A program made the position numbers and the translations under genes. Shown piece by piece: positions 34,121-43,590 of a stretch of 64,000 bases of DNA. Source of the stretch: Novacetimonas pomaceti (lineage in GTDB: Bacteria; Pseudomonadota; Alphaproteobacteria; Acetobacterales; Acetobacteraceae); the NCBI RefSeq assembly GCF_003207955.1, contig NZ_NOXG01000003.1, positions 186,001-250,000 on the forward strand, written 5' to 3'. Positions within the stretch are counted from its first letter, which is position 1. Each line of letters begins with the position of its first letter. The notes beneath the pieces were generated by a model. That model was not told the origin of the DNA. It made no database searches and was given only the letters and a program-made list of their open reading frames with translations.

Positions 34121-35506
34121 TCAGGACGCGGTGGTTTTACGTTCCGCCGCGCCGATGGCCTGCGTGGCGCGCGGCAGCACGATTTCAGCGCACAGGCCCC
34201 CGCCCTCCCGGTTGTAAAGGCGGAAACTGCCACCCTCGCGCATGATTTCGCGGTTGACGATCGCAAGGCCCAGCCCCATGCCGCCGGTCGCGCGCGAGCG
34301 TGATCCCTCCACCCGGTAAAAGGGCGTGGAAACCCGCGACAGTTCCGCCTCCGGCAGGCCCGGCCCGTCATCCTCCACGCGGATATGGATGCCATCGGCC
34401 GCCACCAGCAGCACGACATGGGCATTGCCACCGTAATTCAGGGCATTGTCGATCAGGTTGCCGATCACCCGCTTCATCGCCAGCGGCCGCACGACCGCAT
34501 GGGCCTGATGCGGTCCTTCATACGTCACGGGTCGCCCCTGGTCGGCGTTGTCATCGACACGGGTCGCGATGATGGAGGCAAGGTTGACCGAACGCGCGGG
34601 TTCGGGGTCATTTTCCCCGGCAAGATAGGCCAGAACGCCCGCGATCATGGCCTCCATCTCGCTCACGTCGGCCTCTATTTCCGCCTGCACCGCCGTATCT
34701 TCCAGAAACCCCGCCCGCAGGCGCAGGCGCGCCAGCGGCGTGCGCAGATCGTGCGACACGGCGGCCAGGGCCTCCGTCCGGTCGGCGATCAGGCGGCCGA
34801 TACGTTCCTGCATCGCATTGATGGCGCGTGCGAGGTAGCGGACCTCGCGCGGGCCCTTGTCCTCCAGCGGGACCCACTGGCCGGATCCCACCGTATCCGC
34901 CACCTGCGCCAGCGCGCGCAACGGCATGCTGAGCGCGCGGACAAGCATCCCCGCCGCCAGCAGCACCGCCCCCGCCAGGACGGCGGCGGAAACGATGCCC
35001 CGGCGCATATGGTGCGGCTGCAGCAGGTCGGGGGCGCTGAATCCCATGAAGCTGCCATCGGGCAGGCGCAGGACGCCACGGATATCCGATGTGGCCCGCA
35101 CCGTGTCGGACAGGTTGAGCACGTTGCCCTGCAACGCGGGCACCGTCCCGGCCACGCGTTCATGCAGTCCCCTCAGCCCGCCGGGTTCGGGACGCACGAC
35201 GCCTTCCTGCGCGCTGGTACGCCAATCGATGGTCAGGTCGGGGGTGGACAGCATCGCCGCCAGCACCATGCGCTGCGACGTGGGCGTGGCGGCCAGCACG
35301 CGCGCGTCGATGACCAGCCGTTCGCTCACCTGATCGAGCTGCGCATCGTCAATGGTATAGGTCTCGGCCTCTTCATAGAAAACCGAACTGCCGACAAAGA
35401 CGAGCGCCACCGCCGCCAGCAGGACGAACATGACGCGCCCCACCAGACCACGCGGCCACAGCGTGATGCGGCGGGAGGCCGGGGGGGCGGGAAGGGCGTT
35501 TTTCAT
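34121..35506 (-). CDS. EnvZ-type sensor histidine kinase
   Basis: The 461-residue inner-membrane kinase has an N-terminal helix (about 22-42), a periplasmic sensor of about 125 residues and a second helix (about 170-192). A HAMP domain, a HisKA box with the phosphorylated His in AVSHDLRTPLARLR (H252) and an ATPase domain follow, with N box DNALNYG, G1 EDDGPGLP and G2 GGMGLGLAIV. The short ExLRTPLAR box and architecture match EnvZ-like kinases that sense envelope or osmotic conditions. It follows its response regulator by 19 bases. The signal is unknown. Confidence 0.93.
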   Translation of the reverse strand: MKNALPAPPASRRITLWPRGLVGRVMFVLLAAVALVFVGSSVFYEEAETYTIDDAQLDQVSERLVIDARVLAATPTSQRMVLAAMLSTPDLTIDWRTSAQEGVVRPEPGGLRGLHERVAGTVPALQGNVLNLSDTVRATSDIRGVLRLPDGSFMGFSAPDLLQPHHMRRGIVSAAVLAGAVLLAAGMLVRALSMPLRALAQVADTVGSGQWVPLEDKGPREVRYLARAINAMQERIGRLIADRTEALAAVSHDLRTPLARLRLRAGFLEDTAVQAEIEADVSEMEAMIAGVLAYLAGENDPEPARSVNLASIIATRVDDNADQGRPVTYEGPHQAHAVVRPLAMKRVIGNLIDNALNYGGNAHVVLLVAADGIHIRVEDDGPGLPEAELSRVSTPFYRVEGSRSRATGGMGLGLAIVNREIMREGGSFRLYNREGGGLCAEIVLPRATQAIGAAERKTTAS

Positions 35507-35525
35507 GCCCCCGATCCGCCGCCGG

Positions 35526-36302
35526 TCAGACCCGCTCCACCTCTGACGTGAAGATGTATCCCATGCCGCGCACCGTGCGGATCAGGTTGTCGGCATCCGG
35601 GCCCAGCTTGCGCCGCAGGCGGCTGACCAGCACGTCAACGCTGCGGTCCGACACATCCCCCAGACGCGTGCGCGACAGTTCCAGCAGGCGGTCGCGCCCG
35701 ATCACGCGCTGCGGATTATCCAGAAAGCTGGTCAGCAGGTCATGTTCGGCACCCGAAATCTCCACCGCCGCGCCGGACGGGTCGGTCAGTTCGCGCCGGC
35801 GCAGATCCAGCGTCCATCCCGCGAAGCGCAGCGTTTCCTTGCGCGGCCGACCGGCACTCGGCATCGTGATGCCCCCGCCCCGCCGCCGCAGGACGGCCCG
35901 CACGCGCGCCAGCAGTTCCTTCTGTCCAAACGGCTTGGGCACGTAGTCATCCGCCCCGAGTTCAAGGCCAAGCACCCGGTCCAGTTCCTCCCCCCGGGCG
36001 GAGACCATGATGATCGGCACCTCGTTCGTATCGGCGCGGTTGGCGGGATCCCCCCCCTCGCCCGAGCGCAGGGCGCGGCACAGGTCCAGCCCGTTCGTGC
36101 CGGGCAGCATGACATCAAGGATGATGAGGTCCGCGGGCTGCGCCGCCAGCGCGTCCCACATTTCCGAAGCATCCTGCACCCCGCGCACGCGATAGCCATC
36201 GCCTTGCAACGCCCGCACGATCAGGGTGCGCATGCCGGCATCGTCCTCGACAACCACGATGCGGGCGGGAAGATCAGGATCAACAGATGGATGTGTGGTC
36301 AT
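35526..36302 (-). CDS. OmpR-family response regulator
   Basis: The 258-residue protein has a receiver domain with the acidic pair ED (19-20), phosphoacceptor D63 in IILDVMLPG and Lys in VPKPFG, and a C-terminal winged helix (DRLLELSRTR, DVLVSRLRRKLG, IRTVRGMGYIF). The ATG at 36302 (MTTHPSVDPD) gives the normal start; an in-frame ATG at 36329 is less typical. It pairs with the downstream kinase. Targets are unknown. Confidence 0.94.
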   Translation of the reverse strand: MTTHPSVDPDLPARIVVVEDDAGMRTLIVRALQGDGYRVRGVQDASEMWDALAAQPADLIILDVMLPGTNGLDLCRALRSGEGGDPANRADTNEVPIIMVSARGEELDRVLGLELGADDYVPKPFGQKELLARVRAVLRRRGGGITMPSAGRPRKETLRFAGWTLDLRRRELTDPSGAAVEISGAEHDLLTSFLDNPQRVIGRDRLLELSRTRLGDVSDRSVDVLVSRLRRKLGPDADNLIRTVRGMGYIFTSEVERV

Positions 36303-36510
36303 GCCTGGCAGTATTTCCCCGAAATTCACAAATGATCGCTGAAAGTCCGGCTTTCACCATATCCAACGTATGGAAAGGGCAAAAGGGTGCGTCATATGTC
36401 ATAAAATGTCAGGGACATGTCCTGTCGCAATCGCGGCAGGAAACGGCGGGAAAGGCCCATGCCCTTGCCCGCCGGATATGCCCGCCCAGGGGCGGACTGG
36501 CCTCAACTTA

Positions 36511-36667
36511 AAGACCGCTTGAAAAGCTCGGGCCGACAACACCCTGAAATCATAAAGGTTTTTGGTGAAGCTTTTTGCAAAAAGCTTCAAGGAGCGTCGC
36601 CTTTCCAGATGAAAGGCGACCCCCAAAAACTTTTGTCGTTTTTGTCAAAAGGCCTCTTGTGATTTCA
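36511..36667. repeat. Nested palindromic intergenic repeat, copy B
   Basis: This copy occupies most of the gap between the response-regulator start and the TPR gene stop. It contains ACCGCTTGAAAA at one end, GGTTTTTGGT, the GAAGCTTTTTGCAAAAAGCTTC palindrome, a gtcgccttt / aaaggcgac hairpin and CCCCAAAAACTTTTGTC. Module order is AAGCTT then GGCG, opposite to copies A and D. The rest of the gap (36303-36510) holds the response-regulator promoter and no other feature I can support. Confidence 0.85.
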
Positions 36668-37921
36668 GGACTGGGAGCCCAGCTTGACCACCCAGAACTG
36701 CGCAAGGTCACGCGCGCCATTGTCGCCGCCAACGCTCTTCAGCGTGGCGATCGCAGCGGCCTTCTGCCCCGCCGCCGCCTGCGCCAGACCCAGATGCAGC
36801 TTGGCGATATTGACGTCGGTCGGCCCCTTGGCAATGCCAGCGTTCATCAGCTGCAGGCCCTTGTCCGCCTGTCCGAACGTCACGTAGTTGTAACCGACCG
36901 TCAGCAGGGCGTTCCCGTTGGGCGCGGCCTGCGCCTGCGTTTCCGCCGTGGCGATGTTGGCCTTGCGGTCCGCGACCGTCTGGACAATCATCTGCTTCAG
37001 GCGATCCTCGCGCGCGGCGCCCGCGTCATGGCCCAGCACGTTCGTGCTGTAACCCTCGTTCATCACGTCAAGGGCGATCTGCGGCAGGCCCGCCTGCATC
37101 GCCAGTTCCGCAATGTCGATATATTCCGCCGGCGTCTTCACCAGTCCCGCAGCCACGCGCACCCGGTCCACGTCCAGACGCAGCGCCGGGGCCATATGCG
37201 GGTTGCTCAGCGCGGAATGCACCACCTGCGCCCAGTAATCCGGCTTGGGATAATACGTCGCCAGCAGGACATAGGTCTGCATCAGGGCCGACTGGTCATG
37301 CAGCTGCGCCTGGCATGCCGCCAGCAGCTGCAGCTGGTTTTCCGTCGGCTTCGTGCCCGCCTTGGACTGCGCATCGATCTGCATCTGCTGCGCGCGCGCC
37401 GCGTTGGCGTAATCCTTCTGCAGGTAATAGGCCTGGATCAGGATCGTGTACATCTGCGGGTTCGTGCCCCCCGCCTTGATGTATTTTTCCGCCACCTGCG
37501 CCGCACGCGTGTAATCCTTGGCGGTATAGGCCATGCCGGCTTCGGCCTGGACCATCTGTTCCTTGGTCGCGGCCGGCGTGCGCGGGGAGGCGATCAGCTT
37601 GTCATACGCGGAAATCGCTTCGGGGACATTGCCCGACTGCGCCGCGACGGCCGCGCGCATCTGGTCGATCGTATAGGATTCGTAATCCGTCTTGCCCGGT
37701 ACCGCCTCGGCCGCGTTCACGGCGGCCATCGCCTCGGGATATTTATGCGCCGCAAGGGCACTCTGCGCGGTCTGGAGGTTCTTGCCCACCTTCTCGCCCA
37801 GCATATCGGCGGCCTGCGCGGGCTGCGTCATCAGGAACACGGACAACGGCAATGCCGTCACCGCCCCGGCAAACAGCATGCCACGCGACAGGAACGACGA
37901 TTTCAACTTACTGCTTTTCAA
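36665..37921 (-). CDS. Exported TPR-repeat protein
   Basis: The 418-residue product has a signal peptide (1-37, cleavage after QPAQA) and an all-helical body with tetratricopeptide-like units, for example KYPEAMAAVNAAE, NVPEAISAYDKLI, DYTRAAQVAEKYI and DYANAARAQQMQI. It is therefore predicted to be a periplasmic interaction scaffold. It lies 246 bases downstream of exbB on the same strand, where an exbD gene is often found. No catalytic motif is visible. Its C-terminus abuts repeat copy B. Confidence 0.8.
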   Translation of the reverse strand: MKSSKLKSSFLSRGMLFAGAVTALPLSVFLMTQPAQAADMLGEKVGKNLQTAQSALAAHKYPEAMAAVNAAEAVPGKTDYESYTIDQMRAAVAAQSGNVPEAISAYDKLIASPRTPAATKEQMVQAEAGMAYTAKDYTRAAQVAEKYIKAGGTNPQMYTILIQAYYLQKDYANAARAQQMQIDAQSKAGTKPTENQLQLLAACQAQLHDQSALMQTYVLLATYYPKPDYWAQVVHSALSNPHMAPALRLDVDRVRVAAGLVKTPAEYIDIAELAMQAGLPQIALDVMNEGYSTNVLGHDAGAAREDRLKQMIVQTVADRKANIATAETQAQAAPNGNALLTVGYNYVTFGQADKGLQLMNAGIAKGPTDVNIAKLHLGLAQAAAGQKAAAIATLKSVGGDNGARDLAQFWVVKLGSQS

Positions 37922-38167
37922 CTCATTGTCCTTTCCATGAATCGGTCATGACCCGTGATCGCAGATCATGCCGCGCCAGTCTGCGACAGGGCGGCGCGGC
38001 ACTGATCATCCCGCAGGCGGGAGGCAGCCGTGGTGACACGTAACGTATGGCATCCCATGGGTGCGACAGGAACCGGCATTGCGATCAACGCCGGCGCCGC
38101 GCTCCGGATGCCCGGCCCGATGCCCCGCGCGGGCAGCGGGCCTGCCAGCCTTATTTCTCGTCCAGTC

Positions 38168-38938
38168 TTATTTCTCGTTGGGGTCAAGGTGACGGTAACC
38201 ACCCAGCAGCACCGACTGCACGTCGGCGGCGAAGTTGCGGACCTCGTCCATCGCGCCCTTGTTGCGACGCACCAGCAGGTTATAGCCCAGAACCGCCGGA
38301 ACCGCGGTGCCCAGGCCGATGGCCGTCATGATCAGCGATTCACCGACCGGACCCGCGACCTTGTCGATCGACGCGTTGCCCGCGATGCCGATCGCCGTCA
38401 GCGCGTGATAGATGCCCCACACCGTGCCGAACAGACCCACGAACGGGGAGGTCGAACCCACCGTCCCGAGGAAGGCGAGGCCACCCTGCAGGCGCGTCTG
38501 GACCAGCTCGACAGAGCGGATGATCGACATCGTCGTCCATGTATGCAGGTCGATGGCTTCCTGCATCGTGCCTTCGTGATGTTCGGCCGCCGTGATCCCG
38601 GTTTCAGCGATATAGCGGAAGGGCGAGGCCTCGGGCATCGCGTCCGAACCGGCCTGGATGGTCGGCTTGTTCCAGAACTCGCTCTTCATGATCTTGGCAT
38701 CCTTGAGGATGCGGGCCTGTTCGATGAACTTGCTGATCATGATGTACCAGGTGCCGACCGACATGACGACCATGATCAGCAGGACGGTACGGGCAATGAA
38801 ATCACCGTTCGACCACAGGGCGCCCAGACCATACGGATTGGATTCCGCCCCCCCTCCGCCTGCGGCGAAGGCCATGGCCGGCGCGGCCGTCATCAGCACA
38901 ACGGCCGCGGTAAGAAGGGTACGATGCTGTCGGGTCAT
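38168..38938 (-). CDS. exbB: MotA/TolQ/ExbB-family proton channel protein
   Basis: ExbB forms the inner-membrane proton channel that, with ExbD, energises TonB. The 256-residue product has an N-terminal hydrophobic leader (7-27), a membrane helix (about 46-66), a cytoplasmic region and two C-terminal helices. The conserved segments are GGLAFLGTVGSTSPFVGLFGTVWGIYHAL and GESLIMTAIGLGTAVPAVLGYN. The ATG at 38938 was chosen over a longer in-frame start because it begins a plausible leader. No exbD is found beside it. Confidence 0.93.
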   Translation of the reverse strand: MTRQHRTLLTAAVVLMTAAPAMAFAAGGGGAESNPYGLGALWSNGDFIARTVLLIMVVMSVGTWYIMISKFIEQARILKDAKIMKSEFWNKPTIQAGSDAMPEASPFRYIAETGITAAEHHEGTMQEAIDLHTWTTMSIIRSVELVQTRLQGGLAFLGTVGSTSPFVGLFGTVWGIYHALTAIGIAGNASIDKVAGPVGESLIMTAIGLGTAVPAVLGYNLLVRRNKGAMDEVRNFAADVQSVLLGGYRHLDPNEK

Positions 38939-39047
38939 TGTAATCAAGATCCTCTGACGGGAAAAAAACGGTGCGGGGCCCCGGCGACACGAGGGACCGG
39001 CTGGCGACTGGGCCGGGACTGGCCCGTCATGGGGTAAAACGGCCATT

Positions 39048-39407
39048 TCAATGAACCGGGCGGTCGCGCGCCTGCATCATGCGCGCGATATCGGGCGGGG
39101 CGATACGCGGCACGACCGGGGTCACGAGAACGGGACCACGCTGCGGCGCGGCGGCGGGCAGGAAGGACGGCGCGTCCCTGACGATCCGCAGCGGGATCAG
39201 CTGCGCGCGCGGGGGGGCGGGGAACATGTTCCATGATTTGGGGTGCAGGCCATAGGCAAGAACGCCGAGCGCAAGGACATGCAGACCCGCGACACCCGCG
39301 ATTACCCGCCCGAATGGCGTCTGGCGGCGCTGCAGCCTTACATAATCCATTCCCGGAACCATATCCCTATCCCAATCAATGCCCGTGGCATCGCTGCGCG
39401 TATCCAT
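39048..39407 (-). CDS. Short TonB-like protein lacking a C-terminal TonB domain
   Basis: The 119-residue product has a cytoplasmic N-terminus, one membrane helix (about 33-53, VIAGVAGLHVLALGVLAYGL) and a Pro-rich periplasmic tail (PAPPRAQLIPLRIV, VVPRIAPPDI). This matches the anchor and the start of the Pro-rich linker of TonB, but the receptor-binding C-terminal domain is missing and I find none in other frames downstream. It lies 109 bases upstream of exbB on the same strand. It may be a truncated TonB or a dedicated ExbB partner. Confidence 0.65.
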   Translation of the reverse strand: MDTRSDATGIDWDRDMVPGMDYVRLQRRQTPFGRVIAGVAGLHVLALGVLAYGLHPKSWNMFPAPPRAQLIPLRIVRDAPSFLPAAAPQRGPVLVTPVVPRIAPPDIARMMQARDRPVH

Positions 39408-39602
39408 CCCCCCGGAAGATGAAGGGATGATGCATGGTGGATGCCGGTTCCTGAATTGGGCGGCTTCCGCCGCCGCATGTCAAGGCGGTTATACACCGGG
39501 AACGGAACAATTTTACCCACAACCCCTTCATACCCCGGCGGAAAAGGCATCCTGAGGAGGCCATTTTCAACCGATGGAGGTATCGTGAATATGAATGGAT
39601 GG

Positions 39603-39632
39603 CCGGCCCGCCACATCACTGCGGCGGGCCGG
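39603..39632 (-). terminator. Hairpin downstream of prfB
   Basis: The arms ccggcccgcc and ggcgggccgg form a perfect 10-base stem with a 10-base loop, four bases after the prfB stop. There is no T run, so this is a terminator or 3'-end stabiliser. Confidence 0.6.
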
Positions 39633-39636
39633 ATGG

Positions 39637-40768
39637 TCACTGCGCCTGCGCGCTTGCTTCCGAACGGGTGGCGCCCACCTGCGCGGCAAGGGCGGCCGCC
39701 ATGAAGTCATCAAGGTCGCCATCAAGGACGGCGCCCGGGTTTGTCTTTTCCACGTTTGTCCGCAGGTCCTTGACCAGCTGATACGGCGCCAAGACATAGG
39801 AGCGGATCTGGTGTCCCCAGCCGATATCCGTCTTGGCGGCCTCGGTCTGGGCGGCGGCGGCCTCCCGCCGCTGGAGTTCCTGTTCGTACATCCGCGCCTT
39901 GAGCATCGCCATCGCGGTCGCCCTGTTGCGGTGCTGCGAACGGTCGGTCTGGCAGGCCACGACGATGCCGGTGGGAATGTGCGTGATGCGGATGGCCGAT
40001 TCCGTCTTGTTGACGTGCTGCCCGCCCGCGCCGGACGCGCGGAAGGTATCGACGCGCAGGTCGGCCTCGTTGATGTCGATTTCGATGGAATCGTCAATCA
40101 CGGGATAGACCCACACCGATGCGAACGATGTCTGTCGCCGCGCCGCCGCGTCAAAGGGGGAAATGCGCACAAGGCGGTGGACCCCCGCCTCCGTCTTCAG
40201 CCAGCCATAGGCATTCGGGCCGCTGACCTGGATGGTGGCGGATTTCAGCCCGGCCTGTTCCCCTTCGGAACTTTCCATCATGGTCACCTTGTAGCCGTGC
40301 TGCTCCGCCCAGCGGGTGTACATGCGCAGCAGCATTTCGGCCCAGTCCTGCGCCTCCGTCCCGCCCGCGCCGGCATTCACCTCGAGGTAGCAGTCATTGC
40401 CATCCGCCTCGCCCGAAAGCAGGCTTTCGGTCTCGCGCCGCTTGGCTTCCTCGGCAAGGGCGCGCAGGGCCTGCACCCCTTCGGCGACGACATCGCCGTC
40501 GCCTTCCATTTCCGCCAGCTCCACGAGTTCGAGCGTATCGCGTACCTCACCCTCGAGCTTCTGCACACCCTCGACCTGGTTCGCCAGCAGCGTCCGCTCG
40601 CGCATCAGCTTCTGCGCGGCCTCGGCGTCGTTCCACAGGTCGGGATCCTCGACGCGGTTGTTCAGTTCCGCCAGTCGTTCGATTGCGACATCCCAGTCAA
40701 AGATGCCTCCTCAGCAGCGCCACGGACTGCTTGATCTGGTCATTCAGGGCCTCGGTCTCGGCAGACAT
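39637..40768 (-). CDS. prfB: Peptide chain release factor 2, expressed through a programmed +1 frameshift
   Basis: RF2 terminates translation at UGA and UAA. Translation starts at the ATG at 40768 (MSAETEALNDQIKQ) and reaches an in-frame TGA at codon 24 (40697-40699). A +1 shift at CTT-TGA-C continues as DWDVAIERLAELNN to the stop at 39637, giving about 376 residues. The second frame has the GGTEAQDW region, the SGAGGQHVNKTESAIR catalytic motif and the SPFDAAARRQTSF segment. The frameshift is the classic autoregulation of RF2. It lies 81 bases after mrcA. Confidence 0.97.
40696..40711 (-). promoter_or_regulatory. prfB programmed +1 frameshift site
   Basis: On the coding strand the site reads AGGAGG-CAT-CTT-TGA-C. 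It has an internal Shine-Dalgarno, the slippery CTT codon, the in-frame TGA and a following C that favours slow termination. E. coli has AGGGGG-TAT-CTT-TGA-C at the same point. Low RF2 activity leaves the TGA unread and favours the shift. Confidence 0.93.
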
Positions 40769-40815
40769 CGGGGCTTACTCCTAAGCTCATCGTGATAAGA
40801 ACACGCATGGCCGAT

Positions 40816-40833
40816 GGACATGCGCGCATGTCC
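40816..40833. promoter_or_regulatory. 18-base perfect palindrome between mrcA and prfB
   Basis: GGACATGCGCGCATGTCC is a perfect palindrome 17 bases after the mrcA stop and about 48 bases before the prfB start. It could be an operator or a short hairpin. No regulator is suggested by the sequence alone. Confidence 0.35.
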
Positions 40834-40849
40834 GCCGACCCGTCACGCG

Positions 40850-43489
40850 TCAATACAGGCCACCCATCCCGATGTCACCCCCGGAAGGCGTGGACGCGGC
40901 CGATGGCGCGGCGGCAGGCTGCCCCCCCGTCCCCGGCACGCCATTGCCCACCGGGCCATGCCCCGGCATCGTGGCCATGTCGCTTTCGGAATCGGGCATG
41001 TTCTCGGCGCCCGTGTCGGCGGCGGTCAGGGTGCCGATCGCGCCAGCACCCATGTCAATGCTGATGCCGGGCTGCTGATCAGGCTTGAAGGCGTCGATCG
41101 CCATACCCATTCCGGTATTGTACTGCGCCAGACGCATGCCGGGCGGGGTGCGGAAATCCAGCCGGGGACGATCCGCCAGCGCCGCCTTCATCACCTCGTT
41201 CCAGATCGGCCCGGCGATCACACCGCCGGTCTCGTTGCGGCCCAGGCTCTGCGGCGTGTCGAAACCGACCCAGACCACCGTCACCAGATCGGGGGAGAAC
41301 CCGGCAAACCACGCATCGTTGAAGTCCTGGCTGGTGCCGGTCTTGCCCGCTATGGGCCGGTCGATGCCCGCGCCCGCGCGCACGCCGGTGCCCCGGCGGA
41401 TCACGTCGCGCATCATGGTCACGACCTGATACGCGCTGTCGGCGGAAACCACCTGCGGGCGCGTATCCTCCAGCACCGGGCCGTCATCGGGGGCGGGTGC
41501 TGGCGTCTGCGTTTCCCCTGCCGCGGCTGCGGGGCGAAGCTGCAGGCCCGGCGCGCGCCAGATGACGTTGCCGTTGCGGTCCTTGATGTCGTCAATCAGC
41601 GTCGGCGCGACCAGATGTCCGCCCGCCGCGATGGTGGCATAGGCCCCGGCCTCGCGCATCACGGTGGTTTCCACCGCGCCAAGGGCGGCAGGCAGGACCA
41701 GCGGCATGGAATGCACGAGGTCGAGTTTCTGGGCCATGTCGGCCACCGACTTCATCCCGATCTGCGCGGCGAGGCGGATGGTGACAAGGTTGCGCGACTC
41801 CCTCAGGGCGTCATGCAGCATCGTCGGGCCCCAGAAATCCTTCTCGTAATTGTTGGGATGCCATTCGCCGTAGGAAACCGGGGAGTCGTCGAATTTCTGC
41901 GACGGGGAAATCCCCTGCTCCATCGCGGCGAGGTACACGAATGGCTTGAACGACGAACCGGGCTGGCGGGCGGCCTGCGTCACGCGGTTGAACTGCGACG
42001 CACGAAAGGACCATCCCCCCACCATCGCCAGCACGCGCCCGGTGCGCACGTCGATGGTCGTCAGCGCCCCTTCGACACGAGGCACCTGCCGCAGGGCCAC
42101 GCCATTGCTGTCGGCCATGGGTTCGACCATCACGACATCGCCGGTCGCGATTCCCTTGCCCGCGCGCATCCATGAACGGTCACGCGCCGGAAGCTCGCCG
42201 GTATGGGGAATGGCGGGCGCCGTGCCCTCCAGCCAGCCGACCTGCCCCGTCGTGGCCGACAGCACGACCGCCAGCCGCCATGTCGTCAGCATCGACGCCG
42301 GCGCGCCGACCCGCGCCAGCGCATTGGCCCAGTCGCCATGCGGGTCCACGCCATCGAGATGCGTCACCGGGCCGCGCCAGCCCCCATGCGCGCGGTCATA
42401 GCGCATCAGCCCCTCGTGCAGGGCGTTCGCCGCCACCTGCTGCAGGTGGGAATCCATGCTGGTATGGACCGACAGCCCCCCTTCCATCGTGGAGCTTACG
42501 CCATAATGCTCGATCAGTTCGCGGCGCACTTCCTCGGAAAACCACTCCGAACCGGGCACGGGGCCGGGACGGGTGAAGGAGGACGGGATCAGCGGCTCCT
42601 GCTCCGCCGCGCGGGCCTCTTCGGGGCTGATGACATGCAGTTCCGCCATGCGTTCGAGGACCCAGTTGCGGCGTCCTGTCGCCGCCTGCGGGAAACGCAC
42701 GGGATTGTAGTTGGTGGGCGACTTGGGCAATGCCCCGAGGAACGCCGCCTCCGCATTGTCGAGCTGGTCGAGGGGTTTGTTGAAATAGGTCTGGGCCGCG
42801 GCCCCGATACCGTACGCGCCGTCGCCCAGATAGATTTCGTTAAGGTAAATCTCAAGGATCTGCTGCTTGGAGAGCGTCTGTTCCAGCCGCATCGCCAGCA
42901 GGGCCTCCTTGGCCTTGCGTTCCATGGACACCGCGTTGGAGCCCAGCAGCATGATCCGCGCCACCTGCTGCGTGATGGTGGACGCGCCGATCGGGCGGTG
43001 CTTTGTCCCGCGCATCATCACGTCCGTCAGCCCCGCGCGGATGATCGCCAGCGGATCGACGCCGCCATGGGTGAAGAATTTCTGGTCTTCTGCCGCCAGG
43101 AACGCGCTGCGGACCCGTTCGGGAATCGCGCTGTAGGGGACGAAGATACGACGTTCCGCCGCCAGTTCCGCCATGATCTGGTCATCGCCGGAATAAAGGC
43201 GGCTCATCACCGGGGGCTGGTAGGTACGCAGCCCGTCAACCGTCGGCAGCCCCTCCGACAGGTGCTGGTATTCCTGCCACGCGGCGACGCCCCCGACCCC
43301 GGCAAGCAGCAGCATGACACCCAGCGCCCCGCCGGCGACCCGGCGCACCAGCCGGTAGCGCGGGCGCGGTCCCCCGGTGGGCGGACGCGGGCGCTCCGAA
43401 GCGCCATTGCCGCCCCCGCCGCCACTGCGCGAGCCATCTGAAGTTCCATGCACCCGGCCATCGCGGCCCGATCCGTCAGCAAGCGTCAT
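40850..43489 (-). CDS. mrcA: Penicillin-binding protein 1A (bifunctional transglycosylase/transpeptidase)
   Basis: The enzyme polymerises and crosslinks peptidoglycan in the periplasm. The 879-residue product has a Gly/Arg-rich cytoplasmic start, one membrane helix (about 52-72) and a GT51 transglycosylase domain with RVRSAFLAAEDQKFFTHGG and GASTITQQVAR. An OB-like insert and a transpeptidase domain follow, with SxxK in QPGSSFKPF, SRN in RESRN and KTG in AGKTGTSQ. The tail is Pro/Gly/Ala-rich. The ATG at 43489 was chosen because upstream in-frame codons run into repeat copy C. Confidence 0.96.
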   Translation of the reverse strand: MTLADGSGRDGRVHGTSDGSRSGGGGGNGASERPRPPTGGPRPRYRLVRRVAGGALGVMLLLAGVGGVAAWQEYQHLSEGLPTVDGLRTYQPPVMSRLYSGDDQIMAELAAERRIFVPYSAIPERVRSAFLAAEDQKFFTHGGVDPLAIIRAGLTDVMMRGTKHRPIGASTITQQVARIMLLGSNAVSMERKAKEALLAMRLEQTLSKQQILEIYLNEIYLGDGAYGIGAAAQTYFNKPLDQLDNAEAAFLGALPKSPTNYNPVRFPQAATGRRNWVLERMAELHVISPEEARAAEQEPLIPSSFTRPGPVPGSEWFSEEVRRELIEHYGVSSTMEGGLSVHTSMDSHLQQVAANALHEGLMRYDRAHGGWRGPVTHLDGVDPHGDWANALARVGAPASMLTTWRLAVVLSATTGQVGWLEGTAPAIPHTGELPARDRSWMRAGKGIATGDVVMVEPMADSNGVALRQVPRVEGALTTIDVRTGRVLAMVGGWSFRASQFNRVTQAARQPGSSFKPFVYLAAMEQGISPSQKFDDSPVSYGEWHPNNYEKDFWGPTMLHDALRESRNLVTIRLAAQIGMKSVADMAQKLDLVHSMPLVLPAALGAVETTVMREAGAYATIAAGGHLVAPTLIDDIKDRNGNVIWRAPGLQLRPAAAAGETQTPAPAPDDGPVLEDTRPQVVSADSAYQVVTMMRDVIRRGTGVRAGAGIDRPIAGKTGTSQDFNDAWFAGFSPDLVTVVWVGFDTPQSLGRNETGGVIAGPIWNEVMKAALADRPRLDFRTPPGMRLAQYNTGMGMAIDAFKPDQQPGISIDMGAGAIGTLTAADTGAENMPDSESDMATMPGHGPVGNGVPGTGGQPAAAPSAASTPSGGDIGMGGLY

Positions 43490-43590
43490 CCGGTGTCCAA
43501 TAGGGAAATAGGGAGTGTCGTATGCCTCTGTCCTAGCACCGTCCGGCGTCCACGTCGCCCCCGATCCGCGACCGGCGCATGTCGGCCCCG

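Noticed and set aside
38939..39047. Possibility that the TonB-like stub is a frameshifted full-length TonB
   Set aside because: No TonB C-terminal domain is visible in any frame between the stub and exbB, so a simple frameshift does not explain it.
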